From: an uncultured Paracoccaceae bacterium
GTDB lineage: Bacteria > Pseudomonadota > Alphaproteobacteria > Rhodobacterales > Rhodobacteraceae
Direction: 5' to 3'
NCBI GenBank assembly: GCA_947495295.1
Contig: CANLYJ010000005.1
Coordinates: forward strand, 124,001 to 188,000
DNA: 64,000 bases
Made by a program: the position numbers and the translations under genes. Shown here piece after piece: positions 8,792 through 16,610 of the stretch; positions within the stretch are counted from its first letter, which is position 1, and the number at the start of each line of letters is the position of its first letter. Under the pieces are notes generated by a model, which did not search any database, had not been told where the DNA came from, and worked only from the letters and a program-made list of their open reading frames with translations.

Positions 8792-11227
8792 TCAGCTTCG
8801 CATCCGAATGTGATCCGGATCATAAGGCGACGCAGCGATCACGGTTGCGTCTGTCATGATACCGCATGAATCCAGTTGCATCGTGCTGTCGATCTCGGCC
8901 AACTCGGGTGTGACAAACGCATAGGCAAGGTTCAGCCCGGTCCTGTGTCCCCAATCACCTGATGTGATGGTGCCAACCACCTGATCGCCCTGCATCAGTG
9001 ATGCGCCCGCATGGGCAGGCGCCCGCGATGCGTCTATTTTTAGGGTGACGAGTCGCTTGGTCGGCCCTGCAGTTTTCCGCTCGCGCAGCGCGTCCCGCCC
9101 GATAAGTTCGTCTTTGTCCATTCTCACAAACCGCTCCAGTCCGGTTTCGAATGGATCAAATTCGGTGATCAGATCGGCCTTCCAATGTAGAAACCCTTTT
9201 TCCATGCGCATTGATTCAACGGCCCGCGCGCCGAATAGTTTCAGACCATGCACCGCCCCCGCTTCGCGCAACGCAAGATAGGCAGCATAAAGCGAGGCGT
9301 TGGGCACGTGAATCTCGTAAGCCAGTTCACCGGAAAAGCTGACGCTCATCACCGTCGCAGGGGCAAACCCGACATAGCATTCGCGCACGGATAGCCACGG
9401 AAACGCCTCCTTGGACCAATCACCGCGTGCGCAGGCTGACAAGACATCGCGCGACCTGGGGCCCGCCAGAACAAGGATCGTCTGGTCATTTGTCAGGCTA
9501 CGGATTTGCACATCTTCGCCATCACGCAGATGCGTGGTCAGCCAATCCATATCGTGAAACTCCGCCGCAGCGGCCGACCCGTACCAAACGCGATCCGGCC
9601 CGCGATCTGATGCGGGCAGATTGGCCAATGTGGCCTCCCCCTTGATCATTCCGTGGTGGTTCAACAGATAGCCCAGACCAACGCGACCATCACGTCTGCC
9701 GACATTGCTGCAGAACATCCGATCAAGGAAACTGTGACGGTCCGCTCCGGTAATCTCGAACCGGTTAAAGCCGTTGACCTCAGCCAGCCCCACGTTTTCC
9801 TGCACATTGCGAACCTCGTCAGCGACGACATCAAACGCCTCATCAAAATCGAAACTCAGCGAGGGGCGAAAATCCGGCGTGGGCTTGATGTACTCCACCC
9901 TTTCCCAGCCATTGACGACGGTAAAGGTGGCTCCCTCCGCCGCCAGGACCGGGGTCAGCGGCGTGGTTTTGGCAGGGCGCCCGGCGGGCCGGTGTTCATT
10001 TGGGAAATGAAACCGAAATTCGTTCTGATAATCCTCGACCGCTTTCAGGGCAGTCAGTTCAACAGTCGCATGTCCGGTGAAACGGCGCGGATCCAGACAC
10101 CATGTGTCGTAACAGGCTTCCCCATGCACAATTTGCTGCGCCAGCAGCCAGCCATGTCCGCCGCCCTCGCCCACACCGGCGCGCAGCCCGATGATGCAGA
10201 ACGCATTCCGTTTGCCCGGGATCGGACCCACCAGCGGCGCGCCATCAATCGTATAGGTGATCGGCCCGTTGACGACACGTTTGATCCCCGCTTCAGCCAG
10301 TGCGGGCATCCGCGCAAAGGCACCTTCGAGCACATCCATCACCCGATCCAGATCGTCGGGGCATAGGTCATTGGCAAAGCTGGGGCTGATCCCATCCATC
10401 CCCCAAGTCTTGCAATCCTGCTCATAGAAACCGACCAGCAGGCCCTGCTTTTCCTGCCGACAATAATAATCCGAGATCGGGCAGCGTAGCAGCGACATCC
10501 GATGACCCGCCTCAATAATCGCTGGAATATCCTCGGTCACAAAATACTGGTGTTCCATCGACGCCACCGGGTGCTGCACACCCATCATTGCGCCCACCTC
10601 ATTCACCCGGTAGCCGCAGGCATTTACGACAATATCGGCGTCGATGCTGCCCTTGTCAGTCTCGACCGTCCAAGTGTCATCGCCGTGCTGCGTCAGGGCG
10701 GTGACGTTGGTATGGCGATACACCTCTGCGCCCGCCTTGCGCGCATGAAAAGCGAGCGCCTGACAAAGTTGGGCGGGGTCAATATCGCCATCTTCGCCAT
10801 CCCATAGGCCACCGATCAGGTTGTCGGTCGAAATCAGCGGATGCCGCCGGGCGCATTCTGCGGCGTCGATCACCTCAAACGTGACATCCATGCCCCGGGC
10901 CATTGATGCGAAATGGCGATAGCCTTGCATCTGCGCCTCGGTATTGGCCAGGCGAATACCGCCATCGCCATGATGATAACCAACCGGGTATTCAGGGTCG
11001 TCGCGCAGTTTTTTGTACAGGCTGATCGAGTGCTTTTTCAGCCCCACCATTGTCTGGTTCATACCGAAATTCGTGACCTGCGCGGCTGAATGCCATGTGG
11101 TGCCAGAGGTGAGTTCATCACGCTCAATCAAAACCACATCAGACCAGCCTTCCTGTGTCAGATGGTAAAGCGTCGAACAGCCCGCGATACCGCCCCCGAT
11201 GACGACAACTTTCGAGCGTGATTTCAT
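8792..11227 (-). CDS. FAD-dependent oxidoreductase/GcvT fusion (dimethylglycine or sarcosine dehydrogenase family)
   Basis: 811 residues. An N-terminal DAO-type FAD domain has GGGIAG at 11-16 and SGTTWH with His46, the position of covalent flavin attachment in dimethylglycine/sarcosine dehydrogenases. An FAO-like linker follows (~375-430), then a GcvT-like folate-binding domain (~440-700) and a GcvT barrel domain (~710-805). Such enzymes oxidatively demethylate N-methyl amines and pass the one-carbon unit to tetrahydrofolate. The neighbour, read divergently, is an MttB homologue, pointing to breakdown of glycine betaine or related methylated amines. Dimethylglycine, sarcosine and other N-methyl substrates cannot be told apart from sequence. 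Confidence 0.85.
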   Translation of the reverse strand: MKSRSKVVVIGGGIAGCSTLYHLTQEGWSDVVLIERDELTSGTTWHSAAQVTNFGMNQTMVGLKKHSISLYKKLRDDPEYPVGYHHGDGGIRLANTEAQMQGYRHFASMARGMDVTFEVIDAAECARRHPLISTDNLIGGLWDGEDGDIDPAQLCQALAFHARKAGAEVYRHTNVTALTQHGDDTWTVETDKGSIDADIVVNACGYRVNEVGAMMGVQHPVASMEHQYFVTEDIPAIIEAGHRMSLLRCPISDYYCRQEKQGLLVGFYEQDCKTWGMDGISPSFANDLCPDDLDRVMDVLEGAFARMPALAEAGIKRVVNGPITYTIDGAPLVGPIPGKRNAFCIIGLRAGVGEGGGHGWLLAQQIVHGEACYDTWCLDPRRFTGHATVELTALKAVEDYQNEFRFHFPNEHRPAGRPAKTTPLTPVLAAEGATFTVVNGWERVEYIKPTPDFRPSLSFDFDEAFDVVADEVRNVQENVGLAEVNGFNRFEITGADRHSFLDRMFCSNVGRRDGRVGLGYLLNHHGMIKGEATLANLPASDRGPDRVWYGSAAAAEFHDMDWLTTHLRDGEDVQIRSLTNDQTILVLAGPRSRDVLSACARGDWSKEAFPWLSVRECYVGFAPATVMSVSFSGELAYEIHVPNASLYAAYLALREAGAVHGLKLFGARAVESMRMEKGFLHWKADLITEFDPFETGLERFVRMDKDELIGRDALRERKTAGPTKRLVTLKIDASRAPAHAGASLMQGDQVVGTITSGDWGHRTGLNLAYAFVTPELAEIDSTMQLDSCGIMTDATVIAASPYDPDHIRMRS

Positions 11228-11296
11228 GACCAGTATCCTCCCAAGCTTCCCGGAAATTGGGCGGTACTTTCCCGGTCACGACAACCTATTAGGCGT

Positions 11297-11323
11297 AATT
11301 TCGAAAAACAGTGAATTGAAATT
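11297..11323. promoter_or_regulatory. inverted repeat in the divergent FAD/GcvT-mttB intergenic region
   Basis: AATTTC (11297-11302) and GAAATT (11318-11323) form an inverted repeat with a 15-bp spacer in the A+T-rich centre of the 185-bp gap between two divergent genes. Size and location fit a LysR-type activator site, and a LysR gene lies just beyond mttB. The short arms make chance occurrence possible. Confidence 0.35.
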
Positions 11324-11412
11324 TGATTATTTAGGATAAAGTTCAATCTCATCGCCAGATACACCGCAAACGTCTTTGATCGCATCACTGGCAATCGCAC
11401 AGGGCTGCAGGC

Positions 11413-12933
11413 ATGGGTGAATCCATCAAACGAAAGGGACGTCAGGCGCGTCTTGCAAAACGCGCTGCTGCACCTGCGTTTGATCCATGTCCGCCCGGCC
11501 AGATTGGCGGCGCATACAAACCCCTGTCCGAGGCTGATTTGCAGCGGATCTATGATACTGCTTTGCAACTGCTGGAAAATCTGGGACTGGGTGAGGTGCC
11601 TGCGCGACTGCATGCTGATCTTCTGGCAGTGGGGGCTGCTGATGGTGGTGCAGGACGTATCCTTTTTCCGCCGACATTGGTTGAGCAGGCGATTGATCAA
11701 GCTGCGAAAACCTTTGTCCTACATGGGCGAGACGATGACCGCTCAATCACGGTTGGCGGCGCCCGGGTGTATTTTGGCACGGGCGGTGCCGCAGTGCAGA
11801 CCCTTGACCTTGATAGTCGAAACTATCGTCCCTCGACTCTGGCAGACTTGCATGATTTTACGCGATTGCAGGACACTTTACCCAATGTCAGTTGGTACAC
11901 CCGCTGTTGCGTGGCCACGGATGTGCCCGACACATATGATCTGGACGTGAACACCGCCTATGCGTTGATCAAAAACACGACGAAGCCGACTGCGACCTCT
12001 TTCACGCTGGCAGAACATGTTGCCCCGATTGTGGATATGCTGGATATCGCTGCTGGCGGCCCCGGCGAATTTGCCAAACGCCCGTTTATGAAGGCGCATA
12101 TCAGCCCGATTATTTCGCCGCTGCGGTTTGGTGAAGACGCGGTGGATGTCGTTTATGAATGCATCAAAAACAACATTCCCATGTCCTGCATCACGGCGGC
12201 GCAAGCGGGTGCCACAGCCCCGGCAACGCTGGCTGGTTTCCTCGCGCAATCGCTGGCAGAGACGTTGGCGAGCCTTGTGATGGTCCACGCTATCCAGCCC
12301 GGCTTTCCAATGGTGTTTTCCAACTGGCCGCTTGTGATTGACTTGCGGACAGGCGCATTTTCAGGCGGCAGCGGGGAAACGGCGGTGCTGAACGCGGCAT
12401 CCGCACAACTGTCCAACTGGTTGGGCCTGCCGTCCGGTGTGGCCTGTTCGATGACCGACGCAAAGGCCATTGATGCGCAATACGGGATGGAAAAAGGGCT
12501 GACATCACTCGCCGCTGCCTTGGCTGGGGGCAACCTGATCTATGAAAGTTCAGGTATGACGGCGTCGCTGCTGGGCGCTAGTTTTGAGGCGTTTGTGTTG
12601 GATGATGAAATGCATTCGCATACCTATCGTGCCTTGCGCGGGTTGGAGGTGTCAGATGAAAATCTGGGCTATGACGCAATCGTCGAGGCGGTTTTGGGTG
12701 AGGGGCATTTCCTAGGCGGTCAGCACACATTTGCCGCGATGGAGCGGGATTACTTCTACCCGACGCTTGCGGACCGCAATGAACCACGCAGTTGGGCCCA
12801 AGCGGGTGGGAAGGATGCATGGGCATTGGCAAATGAGCGCGCGCGGGACGTTCTAGACAATCACAGACCGGTCTACCTCACCCCAGAACAAGATGCCCGG
12901 ATCAAGGCGCGCTTCAATATCCTGCATGGGTGA
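11413..12933 (+). CDS. trimethylamine methyltransferase (MttB) family protein, pyrrolysine-free
   Basis: 506 residues of the MttB superfamily: a TIM-barrel corrinoid methyltransferase scaffold with conserved segments such as LENLGLGEVPAR, VYFGTGG and KAHISPIISPL. Archaeal MttB carries pyrrolysine encoded by an in-frame TAG; here the reading frame has no TAG and runs to full length, so this is the non-pyrrolysine type. Characterised members of that type demethylate quaternary amines such as glycine betaine with a corrinoid protein as acceptor. No corrinoid protein or reactivase gene is adjacent. The ATG at 11413 gives the usual basic N-terminus (KRKGRQARLAKR). Confidence 0.85.
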   Translation: MGESIKRKGRQARLAKRAAAPAFDPCPPGQIGGAYKPLSEADLQRIYDTALQLLENLGLGEVPARLHADLLAVGAADGGAGRILFPPTLVEQAIDQAAKTFVLHGRDDDRSITVGGARVYFGTGGAAVQTLDLDSRNYRPSTLADLHDFTRLQDTLPNVSWYTRCCVATDVPDTYDLDVNTAYALIKNTTKPTATSFTLAEHVAPIVDMLDIAAGGPGEFAKRPFMKAHISPIISPLRFGEDAVDVVYECIKNNIPMSCITAAQAGATAPATLAGFLAQSLAETLASLVMVHAIQPGFPMVFSNWPLVIDLRTGAFSGGSGETAVLNAASAQLSNWLGLPSGVACSMTDAKAIDAQYGMEKGLTSLAAALAGGNLIYESSGMTASLLGASFEAFVLDDEMHSHTYRALRGLEVSDENLGYDAIVEAVLGEGHFLGGQHTFAAMERDYFYPTLADRNEPRSWAQAGGKDAWALANERARDVLDNHRPVYLTPEQDARIKARFNILHG

Positions 12934-12939
12934 AAAGTA

Positions 12940-13926
12940 TCATTCAATCAGGGTGAATTGGTCTTTGAGCCACGGTGCTGTTTGCTGAAAAGATCGCAAG
13001 ACGTGCTGCTCCAACGCCTCACGAAGCCTGGCATTGACCAATTCGCTGACAGATCGGGAACAATCCGGCGTCGCAACCAATGATAAGGTGCGCGAGAAGC
13101 GTTTGCCGGGAAACGGGTGCATCCGCAGTTGCGGTTGGAACCGGCGGGCGCGCGAAAAAAGCAATGAGGTTGTGATGGTCCAACCCGCGCCCGCGGCCAC
13201 CATGGCCATCAGTGTTTGATTGCTGCCACATTCGAATTTTTGCGGCAAAGTCAGGCCTAGCCTGCGCAACTGCGCCGCGATTTGTCGGGCGATGATCAGG
13301 TCACTTGAAAATTGCAGGAACGGCAATTTCGATTGGCCTGCCACCACGTCAGCCAGCGGCGCCTCTGATAATGCGGGTAACACAACAACAAATGGATCCA
13401 GCAAAAGCGGACGGTCGCGCAGGTCGCGCAAACGCTCAGGCGGGCTTGTTGTGATGCCCAGATCAAGTTCGCGGTTGCCCAGCATCCGCGTAATCTCGTG
13501 GCTTGATGCGGTGTGATACAGAAAATCGCAATCCGGCATCTTTTTGGACAGATAGACCGCCAGATTCGGCATCACATCACTATCGAAATCCTCGATCGCG
13601 CCAATCCGCAGATAGCTTGCCTCGGCAATATTGCCTGCTGACGCTTCGGCCTTGGCCTTCCGGATTGTATGTAGTGCCTGATCGATATTGCGCAGAAAAA
13701 CGTGGCCTTTGGGGGTCAGGACCATGGGTTTGCGTGTGTGGTCAAACAGGGCGACGCCTAAATGATCCTCAAGATTGCGCAGGTGATGGGAAACGGTGCT
13801 AACTGACAGGCCGGTTTCCTGCGCCGTGGCTTGCAGTGATCCCTTGCGCGCGCAAACCTGAAACAGCTCCAACCCTTTCAGGCTCATGTCTTTGCGGGGT
13901 GTGGGATCGGACATGCGAGTAACCAT
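12940..13926 (-). CDS. LysR-family transcriptional regulator
   Basis: 328 residues (ATG 13926; an in-frame ATG at 13914 is about as likely). An N-terminal winged helix-turn-helix (SLKGLELFQVCARKGSLQAT, then TGLSVSTVSHHLRNLEDHLG) is followed by a LysR substrate-binding domain (~100-300). It ends six bases from the convergent mttB gene and is probably its regulator. It follows mutT on the same strand with a 33-base gap. The co-inducer is unknown; a methylated amine would fit the context. Confidence 0.85.
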   Translation of the reverse strand: MVTRMSDPTPRKDMSLKGLELFQVCARKGSLQATAQETGLSVSTVSHHLRNLEDHLGVALFDHTRKPMVLTPKGHVFLRNIDQALHTIRKAKAEASAGNIAEASYLRIGAIEDFDSDVMPNLAVYLSKKMPDCDFLYHTASSHEITRMLGNRELDLGITTSPPERLRDLRDRPLLLDPFVVVLPALSEAPLADVVAGQSKLPFLQFSSDLIIARQIAAQLRRLGLTLPQKFECGSNQTLMAMVAAGAGWTITTSLLFSRARRFQPQLRMHPFPGKRFSRTLSLVATPDCSRSVSELVNARLREALEQHVLRSFQQTAPWLKDQFTLIE

Positions 13927-13959
13927 CCTGATGTCGTCAGCTTTGCGGGGTTCCCCTGG

Positions 13960-14358
13960 TTACAACCAATCGCGTAGGATTGGGATCAGCGGAATATCAG
14001 CGGCGGGCATGGGGTAATCGCGCAACGCGCTTGGCCTGACCCATTTCAGCGTTTGATTTTCACGCGACTGCGGGACTCCGTCCCATTTGCGGCAGGCGAA
14101 CAGTGGCATCAGCAGATGAAAATCAGCATAGGCATGACTGGCAAATGTCAGGGGCGCCAGACAGGACGCCCAAGTATCGATGCCCAGCTCTTCCTGCAAT
14201 TCACGGATGAGCGCCGCTTCGGGGGTTTCGCCCGGTTCCACTTTGCCGCCGGGAAACTCCCACAGACCGGCCATGGATTTCCCTTCGGGGCGTTGCGCCA
14301 ATAGGACCCGCCCATCCGGGTCGATCAGGGCAACTGCCGAAACCAGGACGACCTTCAT
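13960..14358 (-). CDS. mutT: 8-oxo-dGTP diphosphatase MutT (Nudix hydrolase)
   Basis: 132 residues with a complete Nudix box at ~38-60 (GGKVEPGETPEAALIRELQ then EELGI), fitting GX5EX7REUXEEXGU. MutT removes 8-oxo-dGTP from the nucleotide pool and prevents A:T to C:G transversions. The ATG overlaps the argJ stop by four bases, so the gene is coupled to argJ. A sanitising role is standard for this length and motif; other Nudix substrates cannot be excluded. Confidence 0.88.
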   Translation of the reverse strand: MKVVLVSAVALIDPDGRVLLAQRPEGKSMAGLWEFPGGKVEPGETPEAALIRELQEELGIDTWASCLAPLTFASHAYADFHLLMPLFACRKWDGVPQSRENQTLKWVRPSALRDYPMPAADIPLIPILRDWL

Positions 14359-15569
14359 GACCGGTAGTCTGCGTTGATCTGGATATAGCCATGGGTCAGA
14401 TCGCAGGTCCAGACAGTGCTCGTGCCATTGCCCAATCCCATATCCACCGTGATCGCCAGTTCGGCGTTCTTCATATAGGCGGCACCGGCCTCTTCGGTAT
14501 AGTCAGGCGCGACCCAACCATTTTCGGCGACCAGAATGTCCCCAAACCGGATGCACAGACGGTCACGATCTGCGACAGCCCCGGATTTACCTACCGCCAT
14601 CACGACGCGGCCCCAATTCGGATCCTCGCCCGCGATGGCGGTCTTGACCAATGGCGAATTGGCGATGGCCAGCGCAACCTTGCGCGCGTCATCATCATTG
14701 GTTGCAGAGGTCACGTCGACGGTAACGAATTTCGTGGCGCCCTCACCATCGCGCACAACCTGATGCGCCAGATCAAGCATCACGCTGTGCAGCGCATCTG
14801 CAAAAGTCGCGTTGCCGGTGACATCAACGCCGGATGCGCCGGTCGCACCCATCATCAACGTGTCAGAGGTCGACGTATCGCTATCCACGGTGATACAGTT
14901 GAACGTCTTGGCGTTCAGCTCTGCCAATAGCGTTTGCAAGGCGTTCTGGCTGATCACCGCATCGGTAAAGATATAGACCAGCATGGTCGCCATGTCCGGG
15001 GCGATCATGCCCGATCCTTTGGCGATGCCCGCAATTGTGACGGGCTTTCCATCAACATCAACCACCGCGCTTGCCGCCTTGGGGAATGTGTCGGTGGTCA
15101 TGATCGCCTCTGCCGCAGCGTTCAAACCGCCGGCGGTTTGCCCTTCGGCAAGTGCGCCCACCTTGGCCACAATACGGTTATGCGGCAGCGGTTCGCCAAT
15201 CACCCCGGTTGATGCCGTAAAGACGCGCTGCTGATCAATCGCCAGCGCCTGTGCCACGGCCTGACAGATGGCAGCCACGCTGCCATCGCCATGCCGCCCG
15301 GTGAACGCATTGGAATTACCCGAATTCACCAGAATTGCCGCGCCGTCAGCCGGGTCACCGCCCAGCTTGGTCTGACAATCCAGCACATTGGCGGATCGTG
15401 TGGCCGAACGGGTAAATACACCCGCAACTGCGCTGCCTGGGGCCAAAACGGCCAGCATCACGTCGGTGCGGCCGGTATAGCGGACACCGGCAGCGGCCGT
15501 CGCGACGGTCACGCCGTCAATCGCGGGCAAAGCCGCGATTTTGGCAGGCGCAAGTGGTGAGACAGGCAT
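14355..15569 (-). CDS. argJ: bifunctional glutamate N-acetyltransferase / amino-acid acetyltransferase ArgJ
   Basis: 404 residues. The autoproteolytic site KGSGMIAPDMATMLVYI is present; Thr195 would become the N-terminal nucleophile of the beta subunit. ArgJ transfers acetyl from N-acetylornithine to glutamate, and in bifunctional forms from acetyl-CoA, closing the arginine-biosynthesis cycle. Length and cleavage position are normal. It lies five bases after the isomerase gene and overlaps mutT, an arrangement I associate with Rhodobacterales next to secA. Confidence 0.95.
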   Translation of the reverse strand: MPVSPLAPAKIAALPAIDGVTVATAAAGVRYTGRTDVMLAVLAPGSAVAGVFTRSATRSANVLDCQTKLGGDPADGAAILVNSGNSNAFTGRHGDGSVAAICQAVAQALAIDQQRVFTASTGVIGEPLPHNRIVAKVGALAEGQTAGGLNAAAEAIMTTDTFPKAASAVVDVDGKPVTIAGIAKGSGMIAPDMATMLVYIFTDAVISQNALQTLLAELNAKTFNCITVDSDTSTSDTLMMGATGASGVDVTGNATFADALHSVMLDLAHQVVRDGEGATKFVTVDVTSATNDDDARKVALAIANSPLVKTAIAGEDPNWGRVVMAVGKSGAVADRDRLCIRFGDILVAENGWVAPDYTEEAGAAYMKNAELAITVDMGLGNGTSTVWTCDLTHGYIQINADYRS

Positions 15570-15574
15570 GCCTG

Positions 15575-16426
15575 TTATTCCAATTCCAAAAGATCGGTCT
15601 GGTCGACGATATTGGGATCAAAATCACCTTCGGCAGGCTTCTTGATCGCGGCATTTTCGCTTAACTCTTCCAGACGGGCGGTGACAGCGGCCTCCTGCAA
15701 CTCAGCCACCAACTGGCCGCGCATCTCTTCCAATGTCGGTTTTGCCTGAACACGTTCTTCGTTCAGGGTGGCGACATGCCAGCCGAACTGGGTTTCAAAC
15801 GGGTCAGAAACACCGCCCGGCTCAAGCGATGTGATCGCCTCTTCGAATTCGGGGACCATCGCACCGGGGCCAAACCAACCCAGATTACCGCCATTCGGGC
15901 CTGTTGGCCCGGTGGACACATCCCGGGCGACATCGGCAAAGGCTGCGCCATCATCAATGCGCTGTTTGGCGGCATTTGCCTCTTCCTCGGTTTCGACCAG
16001 CAGATGCGAAGCGTTGAATTCGGTCACATCCTCCGCATCTGCAAATCTGGCGTCATAGGCCTCTTGAACGGCTTCGTCGGTCACCGCGTCCTTGGCAATC
16101 GCGTTGATGACCTCATTCGCCATCATAGAGCGGCGTTCGTTTTGCAACGTCATCTCAATTCCGGGGGGCACTGCATCCAGCTGGTCGGCCAGAAGTTGCT
16201 GCTGGATCAACTGGTCGATCAACCCGTCAAGCAGAACCTCGTTAGGAAACTGGGCGTATTGCGGCGGCAACAGCCTGCGCGCGATGATGACATGGCCCAC
16301 TGTAATCTCTGTATCACCCACTGTGGCGATAACGGTGTCCGCAGTCACCTCTTCCTGGGCGAAAGCCGCCGTAGACACACAAAAGGCCAGCACAGCTGAC
16401 CCCAAAACTGCAACATGTTTCAGCAT
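15575..16426 (-). CDS. periplasmic parvulin-type peptidyl-prolyl isomerase
   Basis: 283 residues with a clear signal peptide (MLKHVAVLGSAVLAFCVSTA, cleavage after AFA near residue 23). Residues ~30-130 form a SurA/PrsA-like N-terminal chaperone region. Residues ~140-235 are the rotamase domain, with ASHLLVETEEEA, GGNLGWFGPGAMVPEF and FGWHVATL. It assists folding of exported proteins in the periplasm. It is divergent from secA, so an export motor and a folding factor share one intergenic region. Confidence 0.9.
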   Translation of the reverse strand: MLKHVAVLGSAVLAFCVSTAAFAQEEVTADTVIATVGDTEITVGHVIIARRLLPPQYAQFPNEVLLDGLIDQLIQQQLLADQLDAVPPGIEMTLQNERRSMMANEVINAIAKDAVTDEAVQEAYDARFADAEDVTEFNASHLLVETEEEANAAKQRIDDGAAFADVARDVSTGPTGPNGGNLGWFGPGAMVPEFEEAITSLEPGGVSDPFETQFGWHVATLNEERVQAKPTLEEMRGQLVAELQEAAVTARLEELSENAAIKKPAEGDFDPNIVDQTDLLELE

Positions 16427-16463
16427 TAAACGATCCCTTGATAGCCCGCATCGGTGCGTGGCG

Positions 16464-16491
16464 TTGACACTGCATATCCGGCCCCTTACAT
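16464..16491 (+). promoter_or_regulatory. secA: candidate secA promoter
   Basis: TTGACA at 16464-16469 matches the -35 consensus fully; TTACAT at 16486-16491 is an acceptable -10 with 16-bp spacing. This leaves a ~110-nt leader before the secA ATG. The leader holds a short G+C hairpin (GGCCC 16536-16540 with GGGCC 16546-16550). Confidence 0.5.
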
Positions 16492-16610
16492 CCCTTGAAT
16501 GCCTCAGAGGGGGCTGGTCTTGGCCCTTTGTATGTGGCCCACGACGGGCCTACAAGCGACCTCCTCTCAAATAGATGTCAGACAGGCGCGACTGCGCCGC
16601 CGGAGTGAAT

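Noticed and set aside
9653..10366. Plus-strand open frame opposite the FAD/GcvT gene
   Set aside because: Antisense to conserved GcvT and FAD-domain segments, biased composition, no Shine-Dalgarno.
11228..11412. Riboswitch (glycine or SAM type) before the MttB-family gene
   Set aside because: The leader is A+T-rich with no paired aptamer-like helices.
15776..16399. Long plus-strand open frame opposite the isomerase gene
   Set aside because: It is antisense to a gene with a clear signal peptide and rotamase domain; its own translation is Arg/Cys/His-rich and matches no fold.
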